Origin: Pyrodictiaceae archaeon
GTDB lineage: Archaea > Thermoproteota > Thermoprotei_A > Sulfolobales > Pyrodictiaceae
Assembly (NCBI GenBank): GCA_027046105.1
Contig: JALTZQ010000021.1
Coordinates: 1 to 24,658 of the forward strand
Direction: 5' to 3'
Length of the DNA stretch: 24,658 nt
Position 1 is the stretch's first letter; the number at the start of each line of letters is the position of its first letter. Below are positions 8,529 through 14,987 of this stretch, piece after piece. The notes under the pieces were generated by a model, which saw only the letters and a program-made list of their open reading frames with translations, was not told the origin of the DNA and searched no databases. Position numbers and translations under genes: made by a program.

Positions 8529-8535
8529 TGCTCTT

Positions 8536-9228
8536 CTAAGCTTTAACGATTAAATACCATGTGCTTACTCTTCCCTCCCGTAAAGTATGGAGTGCTTCAG
8601 CAGCAGCAGCTAAAGCGGCTCGAGCTGATGGACCTATACCTACACCTACTTTATATTCCCGTGTATCTATCACGGACTCTATTCTTGCTAAAGCATTCCT
8701 CACGAGACTAGTACTTATGAAAAACACGACATTGTCCCCGCCCAAGTAGGCTGGTACAGCATTATCGCCGAGAAGTTTAGCTAGTGTGATGTATTCTTCA
8801 AGAATCTTTAGGTAGGGTGTTATAATTCCTCCATGACGTCTAAGTCTCGTGAATGAGTTCAAGTCTATGTGGAGCGCTGCAAGAGGTGAGTCTTTTATGG
8901 TGTCAATGTATAGTCCAGGTTTACCTAATGGTTTAAGCCTAGAAGGCTCATCGACGGATATTATCTGAAGCGATACTGGTACGGGTGAGAACTTTACAGC
9001 AACACTATATAGCCTCCCGTAGTGTTCTCTTGGTACACCATTCAATACAAGTATCATTACATCATAGCTTAGGGGTGTTACGAATCCACCGTACCTAGCT
9101 ACCTCCTCCTGTAAAACACTATACAGTCTTGCTTGGCTAACTTGTATTCTCCACTCCCTATCATCGCCGAGGCTTTCAGTCCACTCACGATAACCTACTA
9201 GCTCTAAAAGTCCCAGTACTAGTGGCAA
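8536..9228 (-). CDS. gch3: GTP cyclohydrolase III (archaeal GTP cyclohydrolase IIa)
   Basis: A 230-residue protein of the archaeal GCH III family. In characterised members the enzyme opens GTP to a formylamino-pyrimidine phosphate, the first step toward riboflavin and F420. ELVGYREWTESLGDDREW at the N-terminus aligns with the IDNYGPWT region of the Methanocaldococcus enzyme. HIDLN (120-124) and YLGGDN (161-166) follow; GGDN is the most recognisable motif. The first metal-site Asp-Asn of the methanogen enzyme is replaced by Val-Gly, which I recall as common in crenarchaeal members. The start is TTG at 9228 without a strong ribosome binding site. It is divergent from the DUF54 operon. Confidence 0.75.
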   Translation of the reverse strand: MPLVLGLLELVGYREWTESLGDDREWRIQVSQARLYSVLQEEVARYGGFVTPLSYDVMILVLNGVPREHYGRLYSVAVKFSPVPVSLQIISVDEPSRLKPLGKPGLYIDTIKDSPLAALHIDLNSFTRLRRHGGIITPYLKILEEYITLAKLLGDNAVPAYLGGDNVVFFISTSLVRNALARIESVIDTREYKVGVGIGPSARAALAAAAEALHTLREGRVSTWYLIVKA

Positions 9229-9331
9229 CTCTCTTCACAGCCCAAGCCAAAGAAGCTGGTTGTGTGAGTCCAGTTAGTGTTTTTCCCCTGCACCCGCCAC
9301 GCCCTTCGTGGACAGAGGAGAGGATAAAGAC

Positions 9332-9784
9332 ATGAGAGCGACAAGAATCTTACGTATTGAACTAGCGACGCACGCGCATGCGACAGAAGATCTGAATAAG
9401 GTGCGTAAGGCCCTGCTATATCTTATTCCAGAAGGCCTTCACGAGAAAACCAATATAAGAGAAGTTACAATGCAAGGTCACTACTCTAACCCTATAACAA
9501 GGCTTGTTGTTGAATTTGAGGGTGTGGAAGCTGAGAGAGTAGTGGAGCATATCGCTGGCTTACTAGACGACTACGAGAAAAGTATTCTAAGATCTACTCT
9601 TGATCAACGCTATGAACGTAAGAGTGGCCGTCTCTATATAAGATTTAGTAAGCAAGATGCTTATCTAGGTCGGTTACGTGTCTATGAAGGTGATGATGTC
9701 ATACGTATGGTCGTTGTCTTTCGTGGTTCCCCATCGTTAAAGGAGGTTGACAAGCTACTCCAAGAAAAAGGGCTTATACAATGA
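9332..9784 (+). CDS. DUF54/COG1325 RNA-binding protein, predicted exosome-associated
   Basis: A protein of about 150 residues in the COG1325 family, predicted RNA-binding and repeatedly found beside RNase P and exosome genes in archaea. Recognisable parts are LRIELATHAHATED near the start, the HYSNPI loop (57-62 of the longer ORF), LRSTLDQRYERKSGRLYIRF and the DAYLG motif. I chose ATG at 9332 rather than the upstream GTG at 9308 because GGAGAGGAT ends 7 nt before it. The stop overlaps the Rpp30 gene's ATG by 4 nt (ATGA), so the two are translationally coupled. Its direct role has not been shown to my knowledge. Confidence 0.8.
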   Translation: MRATRILRIELATHAHATEDLNKVRKALLYLIPEGLHEKTNIREVTMQGHYSNPITRLVVEFEGVEAERVVEHIAGLLDDYEKSILRSTLDQRYERKSGRLYIRFSKQDAYLGRLRVYEGDDVIRMVVVFRGSPSLKEVDKLLQEKGLIQ

Positions 9785-10407
9785 GCTACGTTGATTTTTG
9801 TCTAAGACCACGATCAGTAAAAGATGCTGAGAAAATGGCTGAATTGATACCACGATTAGGAATAAGTGTTGTAGGTGTTGAAGGAGATAAAGGCATGTTA
9901 AAACCGTTCATTGATCGCGGGATAGAGACCTACCATAGAATTACGATTAAGGCTTCTAATGCCGGGGAAGCAGTCAGAATGCTGCGTGAAGCTCGGGGGA
10001 GATATGATATTGTAGCCCTATATCCGGCTAATGTTGAGACAGCTCGTCTAGCAGCCCGTGATGAAAGAGTTGATATTGTTCATCTAGTACCTGCTATGGC
10101 GAAATACATGGATAGAAGTGAGGCCTTGCTACTACGTATGGGTGGAGGTGTTATTGAGGTAGGATTATCGAGACTTGTAAGACTCGAACCTAGACAGCTA
10201 CGTGGCTTTATGATAATTGTACGAAGGGCATCAGCATATGAGGCTCCATTTATTGCATCAAGCTGTGCAACAACAGTATGGGATCTTTGGCATCCCAGAC
10301 TCATACAAAGTATTCTTGTCTTCACGGGTGTTCCTGAAAATCTTGCTAAGCTCTCTGTTCGAGGCTCAATCCTGCTGAACATACTGCGTACGCGACGTGG
10401 TGAATAG
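9781..10407 (+). CDS. rnp3: RNase P protein component 3 (Rpp30)
   Basis: A 208-residue PHP-like TIM-barrel protein of the Rpp30 family, a protein subunit of archaeal RNase P, which matures tRNA 5' ends. The pattern is MSYVDFCLRP at the start, YDIVALYPANVETARLA in the middle, then VDIVHLVPAMAKYMDRSEA and the conserved FIASSCATTVWDLWHP stretch near the end. The length fits the family. ATG at 9781 overlaps the DUF54 stop by 4 nt, and the Pop5 gene starts 1 nt after its stop. This gives the DUF54-Rpp30-Pop5 order seen in many archaea. Confidence 0.85.
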   Translation: MSYVDFCLRPRSVKDAEKMAELIPRLGISVVGVEGDKGMLKPFIDRGIETYHRITIKASNAGEAVRMLREARGRYDIVALYPANVETARLAARDERVDIVHLVPAMAKYMDRSEALLLRMGGGVIEVGLSRLVRLEPRQLRGFMIIVRRASAYEAPFIASSCATTVWDLWHPRLIQSILVFTGVPENLAKLSVRGSILLNILRTRRGE

Positions 10408-10408
10408 T

Positions 10409-10951
10409 ATGAGCGAGTTGCTAGCGTTAGTGGCCATAGTAGTATCGATTACAACGCTTCTCGCTACAATAGCATTATGGGCGTATATAATCAGACTGAG
10501 AAAGATAATCAATAAACAACATCGCCTACTAGTGGCTGTTTCTAAGCGGATAGGCTTAGTTGTGAAAGCCTTTAGAATTATTGTGTCTACAAGCCGGTCA
10601 GAAAAGAAACTGAAAGAAATAGCTAAGAGGCCTCGTAGAAGGTATATAGCGTTCATTATTCTTACCGAAGATGGTCGCCCGCCACCACCTAAAACTATAG
10701 AGGATGCTGTACGTGAATCTCTGGAAAAACTGGCTGGTCGAGTAATGATTGCTGAGTCATCATTTGCATTGGCGTACTATGATCCTAGTCGTGGTGTAGG
10801 CATTTTTAGAGCCACGAATAAGAGTAAACATGCAGTGATAGCTGCAATGGCATTTGTACGCAGAATAGGTGGTAAGAGGGTTATGTTAATCCCTCTGCGT
10901 ACTAGCGGAACAATTAAGAGAGCTAAGAGAACCTTACAGCAATTGAGGTGA
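10409..10951 (+). CDS. rnp2: RNase P protein component 2 (Pop5) with N-terminal membrane segment
   Basis: A 180-residue protein. Its last 105 residues match Pop5: RPRRRYIAFIILTEDG, then FALAYYDPSRGVGIFRATNK, then IGGKRVMLIPLRTSGTIKRA. Archaeal Pop5 pairs with Rpp30 in RNase P. Unusually, residues 3-29 form a continuous hydrophobic segment (LLALVAIVVSITTLLATIAL) followed by basic residues, which reads as a membrane anchor. A linker of about 40 residues joins the two parts. The start ATG at 10409 has GGTGA 5 nt upstream and directly follows the Rpp30 stop, which supports the long form. Internal GTG codons around 10530-10590 could start a short soluble form but have no good ribosome binding site that I can see. 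Confidence 0.8.
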   Translation: MSELLALVAIVVSITTLLATIALWAYIIRLRKIINKQHRLLVAVSKRIGLVVKAFRIIVSTSRSEKKLKEIAKRPRRRYIAFIILTEDGRPPPPKTIEDAVRESLEKLAGRVMIAESSFALAYYDPSRGVGIFRATNKSKHAVIAAMAFVRRIGGKRVMLIPLRTSGTIKRAKRTLQQLR

Positions 10952-11015
10952 TGAAGCCGTCCCAGTCTGGGAACCCGTTCGTAAAAGGGGGGATGTAGAG
11001 CTCACGACGAGCTGA
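10948..11015 (+). ncRNA. Structured gap segment; weak C/D box sRNA candidate
   Basis: The 126-nt gap before the MoaD-MoaE gene is GC-rich. It holds a 13-bp palindrome (TCCCAGTCTGGGA, 10960-10972) and a 5-bp hairpin (AGCTC 10999-11003 with GAGCT 11009-11013). A C-box-like GTGATGA overlaps the Pop5 stop (10948-10954), CTGG lies 12 nt later and CTGA is at 11012-11015. C' is poor (GGGATGT) and the D'-C' spacing is long. A leader or 3' UTR structure is an equal alternative. Confidence 0.25.
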
Positions 11016-11077
11016 AAACCGCTTGTATCCCTTACTCTAATAAGTCCTAAGCTCTTCCTCGCAGGAGGTGGTATGCC

Positions 11078-11797
11078 TTGAAGGTCAAAGTAAGGTTTCT
11101 CTCGCTAATACGTGAACATGTTGGTAAGGATGAGGACGTCATTGAGGTGGATAGCGAGTCTATCACTGTAGTTGAGCTCCTCGCAAAGCTACGGGCTCGC
11201 TATCCTGGTCTAGACAAGGCTCTAAAATTGCTAGATGAACGAGGCTTAAAGCCAGTTATAATGGTTAATGGTATGTATGCTAAGGAGGACACCATTGTAA
11301 CAGATGGAGCTGAAGTAGCTGTTCTGCCACCAGCTGCAGGTGGTGGTGCACGAGCCGGTACAGTGACTAATCCTATTAGTCTTGACAAGCTTGCCGAAGA
11401 GTTAGCTAGGCATGCGGCTAGGGAAGGCGCTGGTGCTCTTGTAGTTTTCATGGGGTTTGTGAAAGGGGTAGTTGATGGTGAGCGTGTAGAGAGACTTATA
11501 TATGAGGCGTACGAGCCTTATGCTACCAAGATCCTTAACGAGATTGCTGAAAAATATTCCCGAATTGACGGTGTACTAGATGTCGTAGTATACCATAGGA
11601 TTGGCGAACTTAAGCCCGGGGAACCCACAATCTATGTGGCAGTAACGGCCATGAATCGACACGTGGCTTTTCGTGTTGCAGCTGAGGTTTTGGAGGAGGT
11701 CAAGCATAAGGCACCCATATATAAGCTAGAGAAACGCAGTGATGGCGACTATTGGGTTGTAGGTGATGGCACACGTATCCCTAAAGCAACTAAGTAG
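11078..11797 (+). CDS. MoaD-MoaE fusion (molybdopterin synthase)
   Basis: A 239-residue fusion of both molybdopterin synthase subunits, which insert two sulfurs into precursor Z to form molybdopterin. Residues 1-89 are MoaD-like, a ubiquitin-fold sulfur carrier ending in VLPPAAGG, as free MoaD does (E. coli ...PPVAGG). Residues 96-239 are MoaE, with MNRHVAF and the KHKAPIYKLEK stretch carrying Lys209 and Lys216, which match E. coli Lys119 and Lys126. The carrier's Gly88-Gly89 is internal, so thiocarboxylation would need cleavage after it. TTG at 11078 is the start: AGGAGGTGG stands 6 nt before it, and the nearby ATG at 11073 hits a stop at once. It overlaps the E1-B gene by 35 nt. Confidence 0.85.
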   Translation: MKVKVRFLSLIREHVGKDEDVIEVDSESITVVELLAKLRARYPGLDKALKLLDERGLKPVIMVNGMYAKEDTIVTDGAEVAVLPPAAGGGARAGTVTNPISLDKLAEELARHAAREGAGALVVFMGFVKGVVDGERVERLIYEAYEPYATKILNEIAEKYSRIDGVLDVVVYHRIGELKPGEPTIYVAVTAMNRHVAFRVAAEVLEEVKHKAPIYKLEKRSDGDYWVVGDGTRIPKATK

Positions 11798-12515
11798 CTG
11801 GACACCAATACAAGCTAGGTATGATAGACAAGTACGCCTTTTTGGTGTAGAGGCCCAGAGGAAACTGAGGCAAACCACGGTTGTCGTTGCAGGTGTTGGT
11901 GGACTTGGCTCAGCAGCCTCGGTTTACCTCACAGTAGCGGGTATAGGTAAGCTAATCATAATTGATAAAGATGTTGTAGAGGAAACTAACTTGAACCGTC
12001 AGATCCTCTATACAAGCAAGGATATAGGTAGGCCTAAGGTCTATGTAGCTGCTCAAAGATTAAGAGAACTCAACCCAGAGGTAGAGATCGTTCCGGTAAA
12101 GGCGGAGATAGGTAAGGACATAGAGGACTACGTTAGGGAAGCAAACATAGTAGTAGATGGACTCGATACCTGGAGGGCAAGATTCATACTCGATAAATTG
12201 TGCTGGCGCAATAAAAGGCCATATATTCATGCAGGCGTATATGGCATGTACGGTCAACTAACAACGATTATGCCTGGTAAAACACCGTGTCTTCGTTGCA
12301 TTATGCGTGGAATGCGTGATAAACCATCAATAACACCAGTGATCGGTGTTACACCTGGAGTACTGGGTATCATGGCTGCAGCAGAAGCAATAAAACTAGC
12401 CACTGGCTATGGCAGGCCAGCAGTATCGAGAATGATAATTGTAGACCTATACTCAATGGAGTTTCACACTGTTGAGCTAAGGTTGGAGAACTGTAATGAG
12501 ATATGTAATGGGTAA
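11763..12515 (+). CDS. MoeB/ThiF-family E1-like adenylyltransferase (E1-B)
   Basis: A 250-residue single-domain E1 that probably adenylates the MoaD-type carrier encoded just upstream. RYDRQVRLFG (19-28), GVGGLGS (44-50), DKD (68-70), NLNRQ (76-80) and DGLD (132-135) fit MoeB. The first zinc pair is CLRC (176-179). The second is CNEIC (244, 248), a CX3C instead of the usual CX2C. The position equal to MoeB Cys187/Uba4 catalytic Cys is not Cys (SITPVIGVTPG), unlike E1-A. No rhodanese domain is present. The start is GTG at 11763 or the adjacent ATG at 11766, inside the MoaD-MoaE gene; the overlap implies coupling. Confidence 0.85.
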   Translation: MMAHVSLKQLSSWTPIQARYDRQVRLFGVEAQRKLRQTTVVVAGVGGLGSAASVYLTVAGIGKLIIIDKDVVEETNLNRQILYTSKDIGRPKVYVAAQRLRELNPEVEIVPVKAEIGKDIEDYVREANIVVDGLDTWRARFILDKLCWRNKRPYIHAGVYGMYGQLTTIMPGKTPCLRCIMRGMRDKPSITPVIGVTPGVLGIMAAAEAIKLATGYGRPAVSRMIIVDLYSMEFHTVELRLENCNEICNG

Positions 12516-12566
12516 TGCAATCAATAACTTGCCGTGGATGGTCGGGTGACGATATTAAGGCAGTAT

Positions 12567-12581
12567 GGCTAACTCATAGCC
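12567..12581. repeat. Short hairpin upstream of thiI
   Basis: GGCTA (12567-12571) and TAGCC (12577-12581) flank 5 nt in the 90-nt gap before thiI. An AT-rich TTAAAAA follows. It may belong to a promoter or leader; this is weak. Confidence 0.25.
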
Positions 12582-12605
12582 TGGTTAAAAACGGGTGCAT
12601 GTGTC

Positions 12606-13757
12606 GTGGAAAAAGTAGTCTTTGCAGCCATCTCGGGGGAAATAGTGCTAAAAAGTGAACGGACAAGGCCGAGATTTGAGAGGAGGCTAATAAGTAATGT
12701 ACGTGATGCACTAGAACGTAATAATGTAAAGTATCATGGAGTACGTCTCGAGGATGCCAGATTAATTATTGAGACTCCTATGTTAGAGGAAACACTGGAT
12801 GTTCTGAAGAGGGTCTTTGGGGTACATGGTGCAACTATAGCATATAGGGTGAATTATCGCTCTTTAGAGGATCTTTCAAAATTAGTGGAAATGATAGCTG
12901 CTAAATGGGTGCAGGACAAGAAGTTTGCAGTTCGTGCTAAACGCGCATATGTCGAGGATTTCACCTCACTTGATATAGCTCGTGTAGTTGGTGCACGATT
13001 GAAGCCTTACTCCAAGGGTGTAGACTTAGAGAACCCAGACGTAGAGGTTCATGTCGAGGTTAGAGGATACACTGCATATATTCATCAAGGGTTAGAAAGG
13101 GGGCCTATGGGTTTACCAATAGGTGTCGAAGGTAGAGCCATAGTGCTATTCTCTGGAGGAATAGATTCACCAGTAGCAGCATGGCTTACAGCGAAAAGAG
13201 GTGTAGAAGTTGATCTCCTACACTATATCTTAGCTAATCCTGTTTCTCGTGAAGAGGCCCATGAAGTGGCTAAGACGTTAGCTAGCCAGTGGCTATACGG
13301 CTATAAGCCGAGAATGCTAGTGGTCGATCTCCGTTTGGCAACGGCAGCAATAGCGAAAATGGTTCGTAGAGATTATTCACAGCTGGTGCTTAGGCTTGTA
13401 ATGTATAATGTTGCTGCTAGAATCGCTGAGGAGCACGGGTATGATGCAATAGTTACTGGTGAAAGCCTTGGTCAGGTGTCTACTCAGACATTGGCAAATA
13501 TAAAGGCTCTTTCACTTACGGCTAGGATACCATACCCCATACTGAGGCCTTTAATCGGTATGGATAAGGAGGAAATAGTACAATTAGCTAGAAGAATAGG
13601 GACATATGACTCCTCGACAAGGGTTCGTGAATACTGCCGGCTAGCCCAAGGCCCTGTTGCTACAAGGGCTGATACACAAGTTCTTGCATCAGAGTATGAA
13701 AAGATAGCTAACGTGGTTGATGAGATCCAAGTCACGGAGGTTATAGAACTCGCTTAG
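12606..13757 (+). CDS. thiI: tRNA 4-thiouridine synthase ThiI, no rhodanese domain
   Basis: A 383-residue ThiI with a ferredoxin-like/THUMP N-terminal region (residues 1-165 or so) and a PP-loop domain with SGGIDS at 183-188 and GESLGQVSTQTLANI (285-299). ThiI activates tRNA U8 for thiolation and in some organisms feeds thiazole synthesis. REYC344 aligns with E. coli Cys344. The bacterial rhodanese domain is absent, as usual in archaea. Cys344 is the only cysteine in the protein, so the CxxC pair reported for methanogen ThiI is missing and the sulfur path must differ. The start is GTG at 12606. It lies 90 nt after E1-B on the same strand. Confidence 0.9.
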   Translation: MEKVVFAAISGEIVLKSERTRPRFERRLISNVRDALERNNVKYHGVRLEDARLIIETPMLEETLDVLKRVFGVHGATIAYRVNYRSLEDLSKLVEMIAAKWVQDKKFAVRAKRAYVEDFTSLDIARVVGARLKPYSKGVDLENPDVEVHVEVRGYTAYIHQGLERGPMGLPIGVEGRAIVLFSGGIDSPVAAWLTAKRGVEVDLLHYILANPVSREEAHEVAKTLASQWLYGYKPRMLVVDLRLATAAIAKMVRRDYSQLVLRLVMYNVAARIAEEHGYDAIVTGESLGQVSTQTLANIKALSLTARIPYPILRPLIGMDKEEIVQLARRIGTYDSSTRVREYCRLAQGPVATRADTQVLASEYEKIANVVDEIQVTEVIELA

Positions 13758-13779
13758 AACATACTCTTGGGAAAGGAGG

Positions 13780-14397
13780 TTATTCTGCTTCTATGAGTCT
13801 TATTCGTGGATCACTAAGAAGAGGTGATGGATCGACCACTAGTTCTCGGAACCTGGTTATATTTGTAGCAAGTACTCCATCTATTAAGCGTTGGGCTCCA
13901 CGCCGGTATAGGACGACTGGTATAACTAGTCTAGGCTTCCTAGTCCCAATAATACTATTCCACTCGCTAAGCAGCCTTTGCGCTACCCTTACCAAGCGAC
14001 GAGCCTCTGCAACAAGCCTCTCTGGTGGGAGTTTCCCAGTAGCAATACGTACAACAAAGCATATACCGTCACGTCTAGCTACTATAGCATCGGCACCAAT
14101 AATAGCGCCTCTAACGTCACGTACATAGTCTATGAATCGTTTAAGCCTCCCCAACTCCTTTATAGCACTAAGCATCTCTGCAGAAGACGTTGAATGATCC
14201 CCAAAGAATCCTACATAGCAGACCACTTCGGGTCCAGAGAAGACAATCAAACCCTTAGCCTCAAGCTCAAGTAATGCCTTCTCCAGCTCACTAGGAGTAA
14301 GCCGTGTCATTGAAAGAAGTGTTACAAGCCTTACACACTTCTTCCCACGAAGAGAAAGATCCCTCAAAATCCTCAAAACCCTGGGTATGGTAGGCAT
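13780..14397 (-). CDS. Uncharacterised protein with winged-helix-like N-terminus
   Basis: About 205 residues from ATG at 14397. The N-terminal 60 residues (IPRVLRILRDLSLRGKKCVR, then a LTPSELEKALLELEAKGLIV helix pair) look like a winged-helix DNA-binding fold. The C-terminal half holds GADAIVARRDGICFVVRIATG and a predicted helix-strand pattern that is distantly like a degraded nuclease-type fold; I would not assign it. The frame is open to 14523, but GGGAGGG stands just before ATG 14397, and a TATA-like GTTATA lies at 14451-14456, inside the longer version, so the shorter start is preferred. It is convergent with thiI. It may be a regulator. Confidence 0.6.
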   Translation of the reverse strand: MPTIPRVLRILRDLSLRGKKCVRLVTLLSMTRLTPSELEKALLELEAKGLIVFSGPEVVCYVGFFGDHSTSSAEMLSAIKELGRLKRFIDYVRDVRGAIIGADAIVARRDGICFVVRIATGKLPPERLVAEARRLVRVAQRLLSEWNSIIGTRKPRLVIPVVLYRRGAQRLIDGVLATNITRFRELVVDPSPLLSDPRIRLIEAE

Positions 14398-14450
14398 AAC
14401 CCTCCCTAAACCTAATGGGCAGGTAGCCCGAATAAGGTCAATCCTCCCTG

Positions 14451-14456
14451 TATAAC
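14451..14456. promoter_or_regulatory. Possible two-way TATA element
   Basis: TATAAC on the plus strand reads GTTATA on the minus strand. It is well placed for a minus-strand start near 14427 (the winged-helix-like gene) and a plus-strand start near 14480 (the structured RNA candidate). The spacing argument is inference. Confidence 0.3.
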
Positions 14457-14479
14457 TCTTATCAGACACTTGCACAGAG

Positions 14480-14723
14480 AGTAAGAGACAGTTGGGGGAT
14501 GCAGACCGAAAAGCCCGCCGCACCGAAGCCGGAATGGCGGTGAGGAAAGAACCCGGGGGCTTTCAAAGCCCCCATAGTAATTCTGGAGAGCAGTATAGAG
14601 AAAAATCCTTAGGCTTATCCCCTACTATACCTCACCATAGGCCTCTCGGGTGTCACGGGCCCCCGACGCAGCCGCCGATAGGCTGGGGATGAGAGGGGTC
14701 TGCGCGCCGGAACACTTGTTTTT
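14480..14723 (+). ncRNA. Candidate structured noncoding RNA, family unknown
   Basis: A GC-rich segment, clearly above its coding neighbours, with many hand-checked helices: GGTGAGG 14539-14545 with CCTCACC 14630-14636; GGGGGCTTT 14555-14563 with AAAGCCCCC 14565-14573; GTATAG 14593-14598 with CTATAC 14625-14630; CCTCTC 14642-14647 with GAGAGG 14691-14696, enclosing GTGTC/GACGC (14650-14654/14665-14669) and AGCC/GGCT (14670-14673/14681-14684). It is bracketed by a TATA element at 14451 and a T5 tract at 14719-14723. GC-rich islands in such genomes are often stable RNAs. GAGGAAAG at 14542-14549 recalls RNase P CR-I, but no CR-V partner was found. Ends and strand are estimates. Confidence 0.35.
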
Positions 14724-14745
14724 CATATCCTTAGTTATCAAGGCT

Positions 14746-14801
14746 ATGATGAGCGCGTCCTTCGTGTGGATTATTGTGGTGACAGAAGGTCCCATTGCTG
14801 A
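14746..14801 (+). ncRNA. Candidate C/D box sRNA
   Basis: Box C ATGATGA (14746-14752), a C'-like GTGGTGA (14776-14782) and box D CTGA (14798-14801) span 56 nt, the usual archaeal size. A T-rich TTTTTCATAT lies about 18-27 nt upstream and could act as a promoter. D' is not clear, the C'-D guide is slightly long at 15 nt, and the flanks pair poorly. C/D RNAs guide 2'-O-methylation; the target is not identified. Confidence 0.3.
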
Positions 14802-14847
14802 GCACGATTATAGTTAGTCTTATCTACTTATCCCTCAGTGGCGAGAA

Positions 14848-14888
14848 GAGTCCACATTCTCCCCCATGGGAGTACGGTTTTCGGACTC
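14848..14888. repeat. Nested hairpin upstream of psmA
   Basis: GAGTCC (14848-14853) pairs with GGACTC (14883-14888), enclosing CTCCC (14859-14863) with GGGAG (14868-14872). It lies before the psmA TATA box, so it is not part of that leader. It could be the end of an upstream transcript. Confidence 0.35.
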
Positions 14889-14929
14889 ATCCTCATCGGG
14901 CCTACTAATGGAGTACTTCTCTCATCTTC

Positions 14930-14937
14930 TATAAAAT
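14930..14937 (+). promoter_or_regulatory. TATA box of the psmA superoperon
   Basis: TATAAAAT is the best TATA box in the window. It predicts a start near 14960 and a leader of about 28 nt before the TTG of psmA. It is the likely main promoter for psmA through the exosome genes. Confidence 0.6.
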
Positions 14938-14987
14938 AAGGCTTTTTAGTAGGGGCTATGGTGTTGCGTGATGGGGGTTGAGTAAGG

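Larger units (their letters stand above)
7831..8535. other. 705-base gap without an intact gene
   Basis: No convincing gene is found on either strand. The region separates the PrpB-like gene and GTP cyclohydrolase III, both on the minus strand. It contains an AT-rich patch near 7958-7978 that could be a promoter, a 7-bp hairpin at 8286-8305, and an interrupted frame at 8301-8528. The 63-codon ORF at 7867-8058 has no family-like pattern and was not accepted. Confidence 0.5.

Noticed and set aside
14555..14573. The 9-bp perfect palindrome as a Rho-independent terminator
   Set aside because: No T-tract follows it, and archaeal termination relies on T-tracts rather than GC hairpins; it fits better as a helix of the larger structure.
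14492..14692. A 66-codon plus-strand ORF across the GC-rich segment
   Set aside because: Its composition (Pro, Gly, His and Arg rich, no fold pattern) follows from GC-rich structured DNA, and it has no good ribosome binding site.
14480..14723. RNase P RNA as the identity of the structured segment
   Set aside because: GAGGAAAG resembles CR-I, but no CR-V-like partner follows at the expected place and the P4 pairing cannot be made. GGCTTAT at 14612-14618 is in the wrong order.
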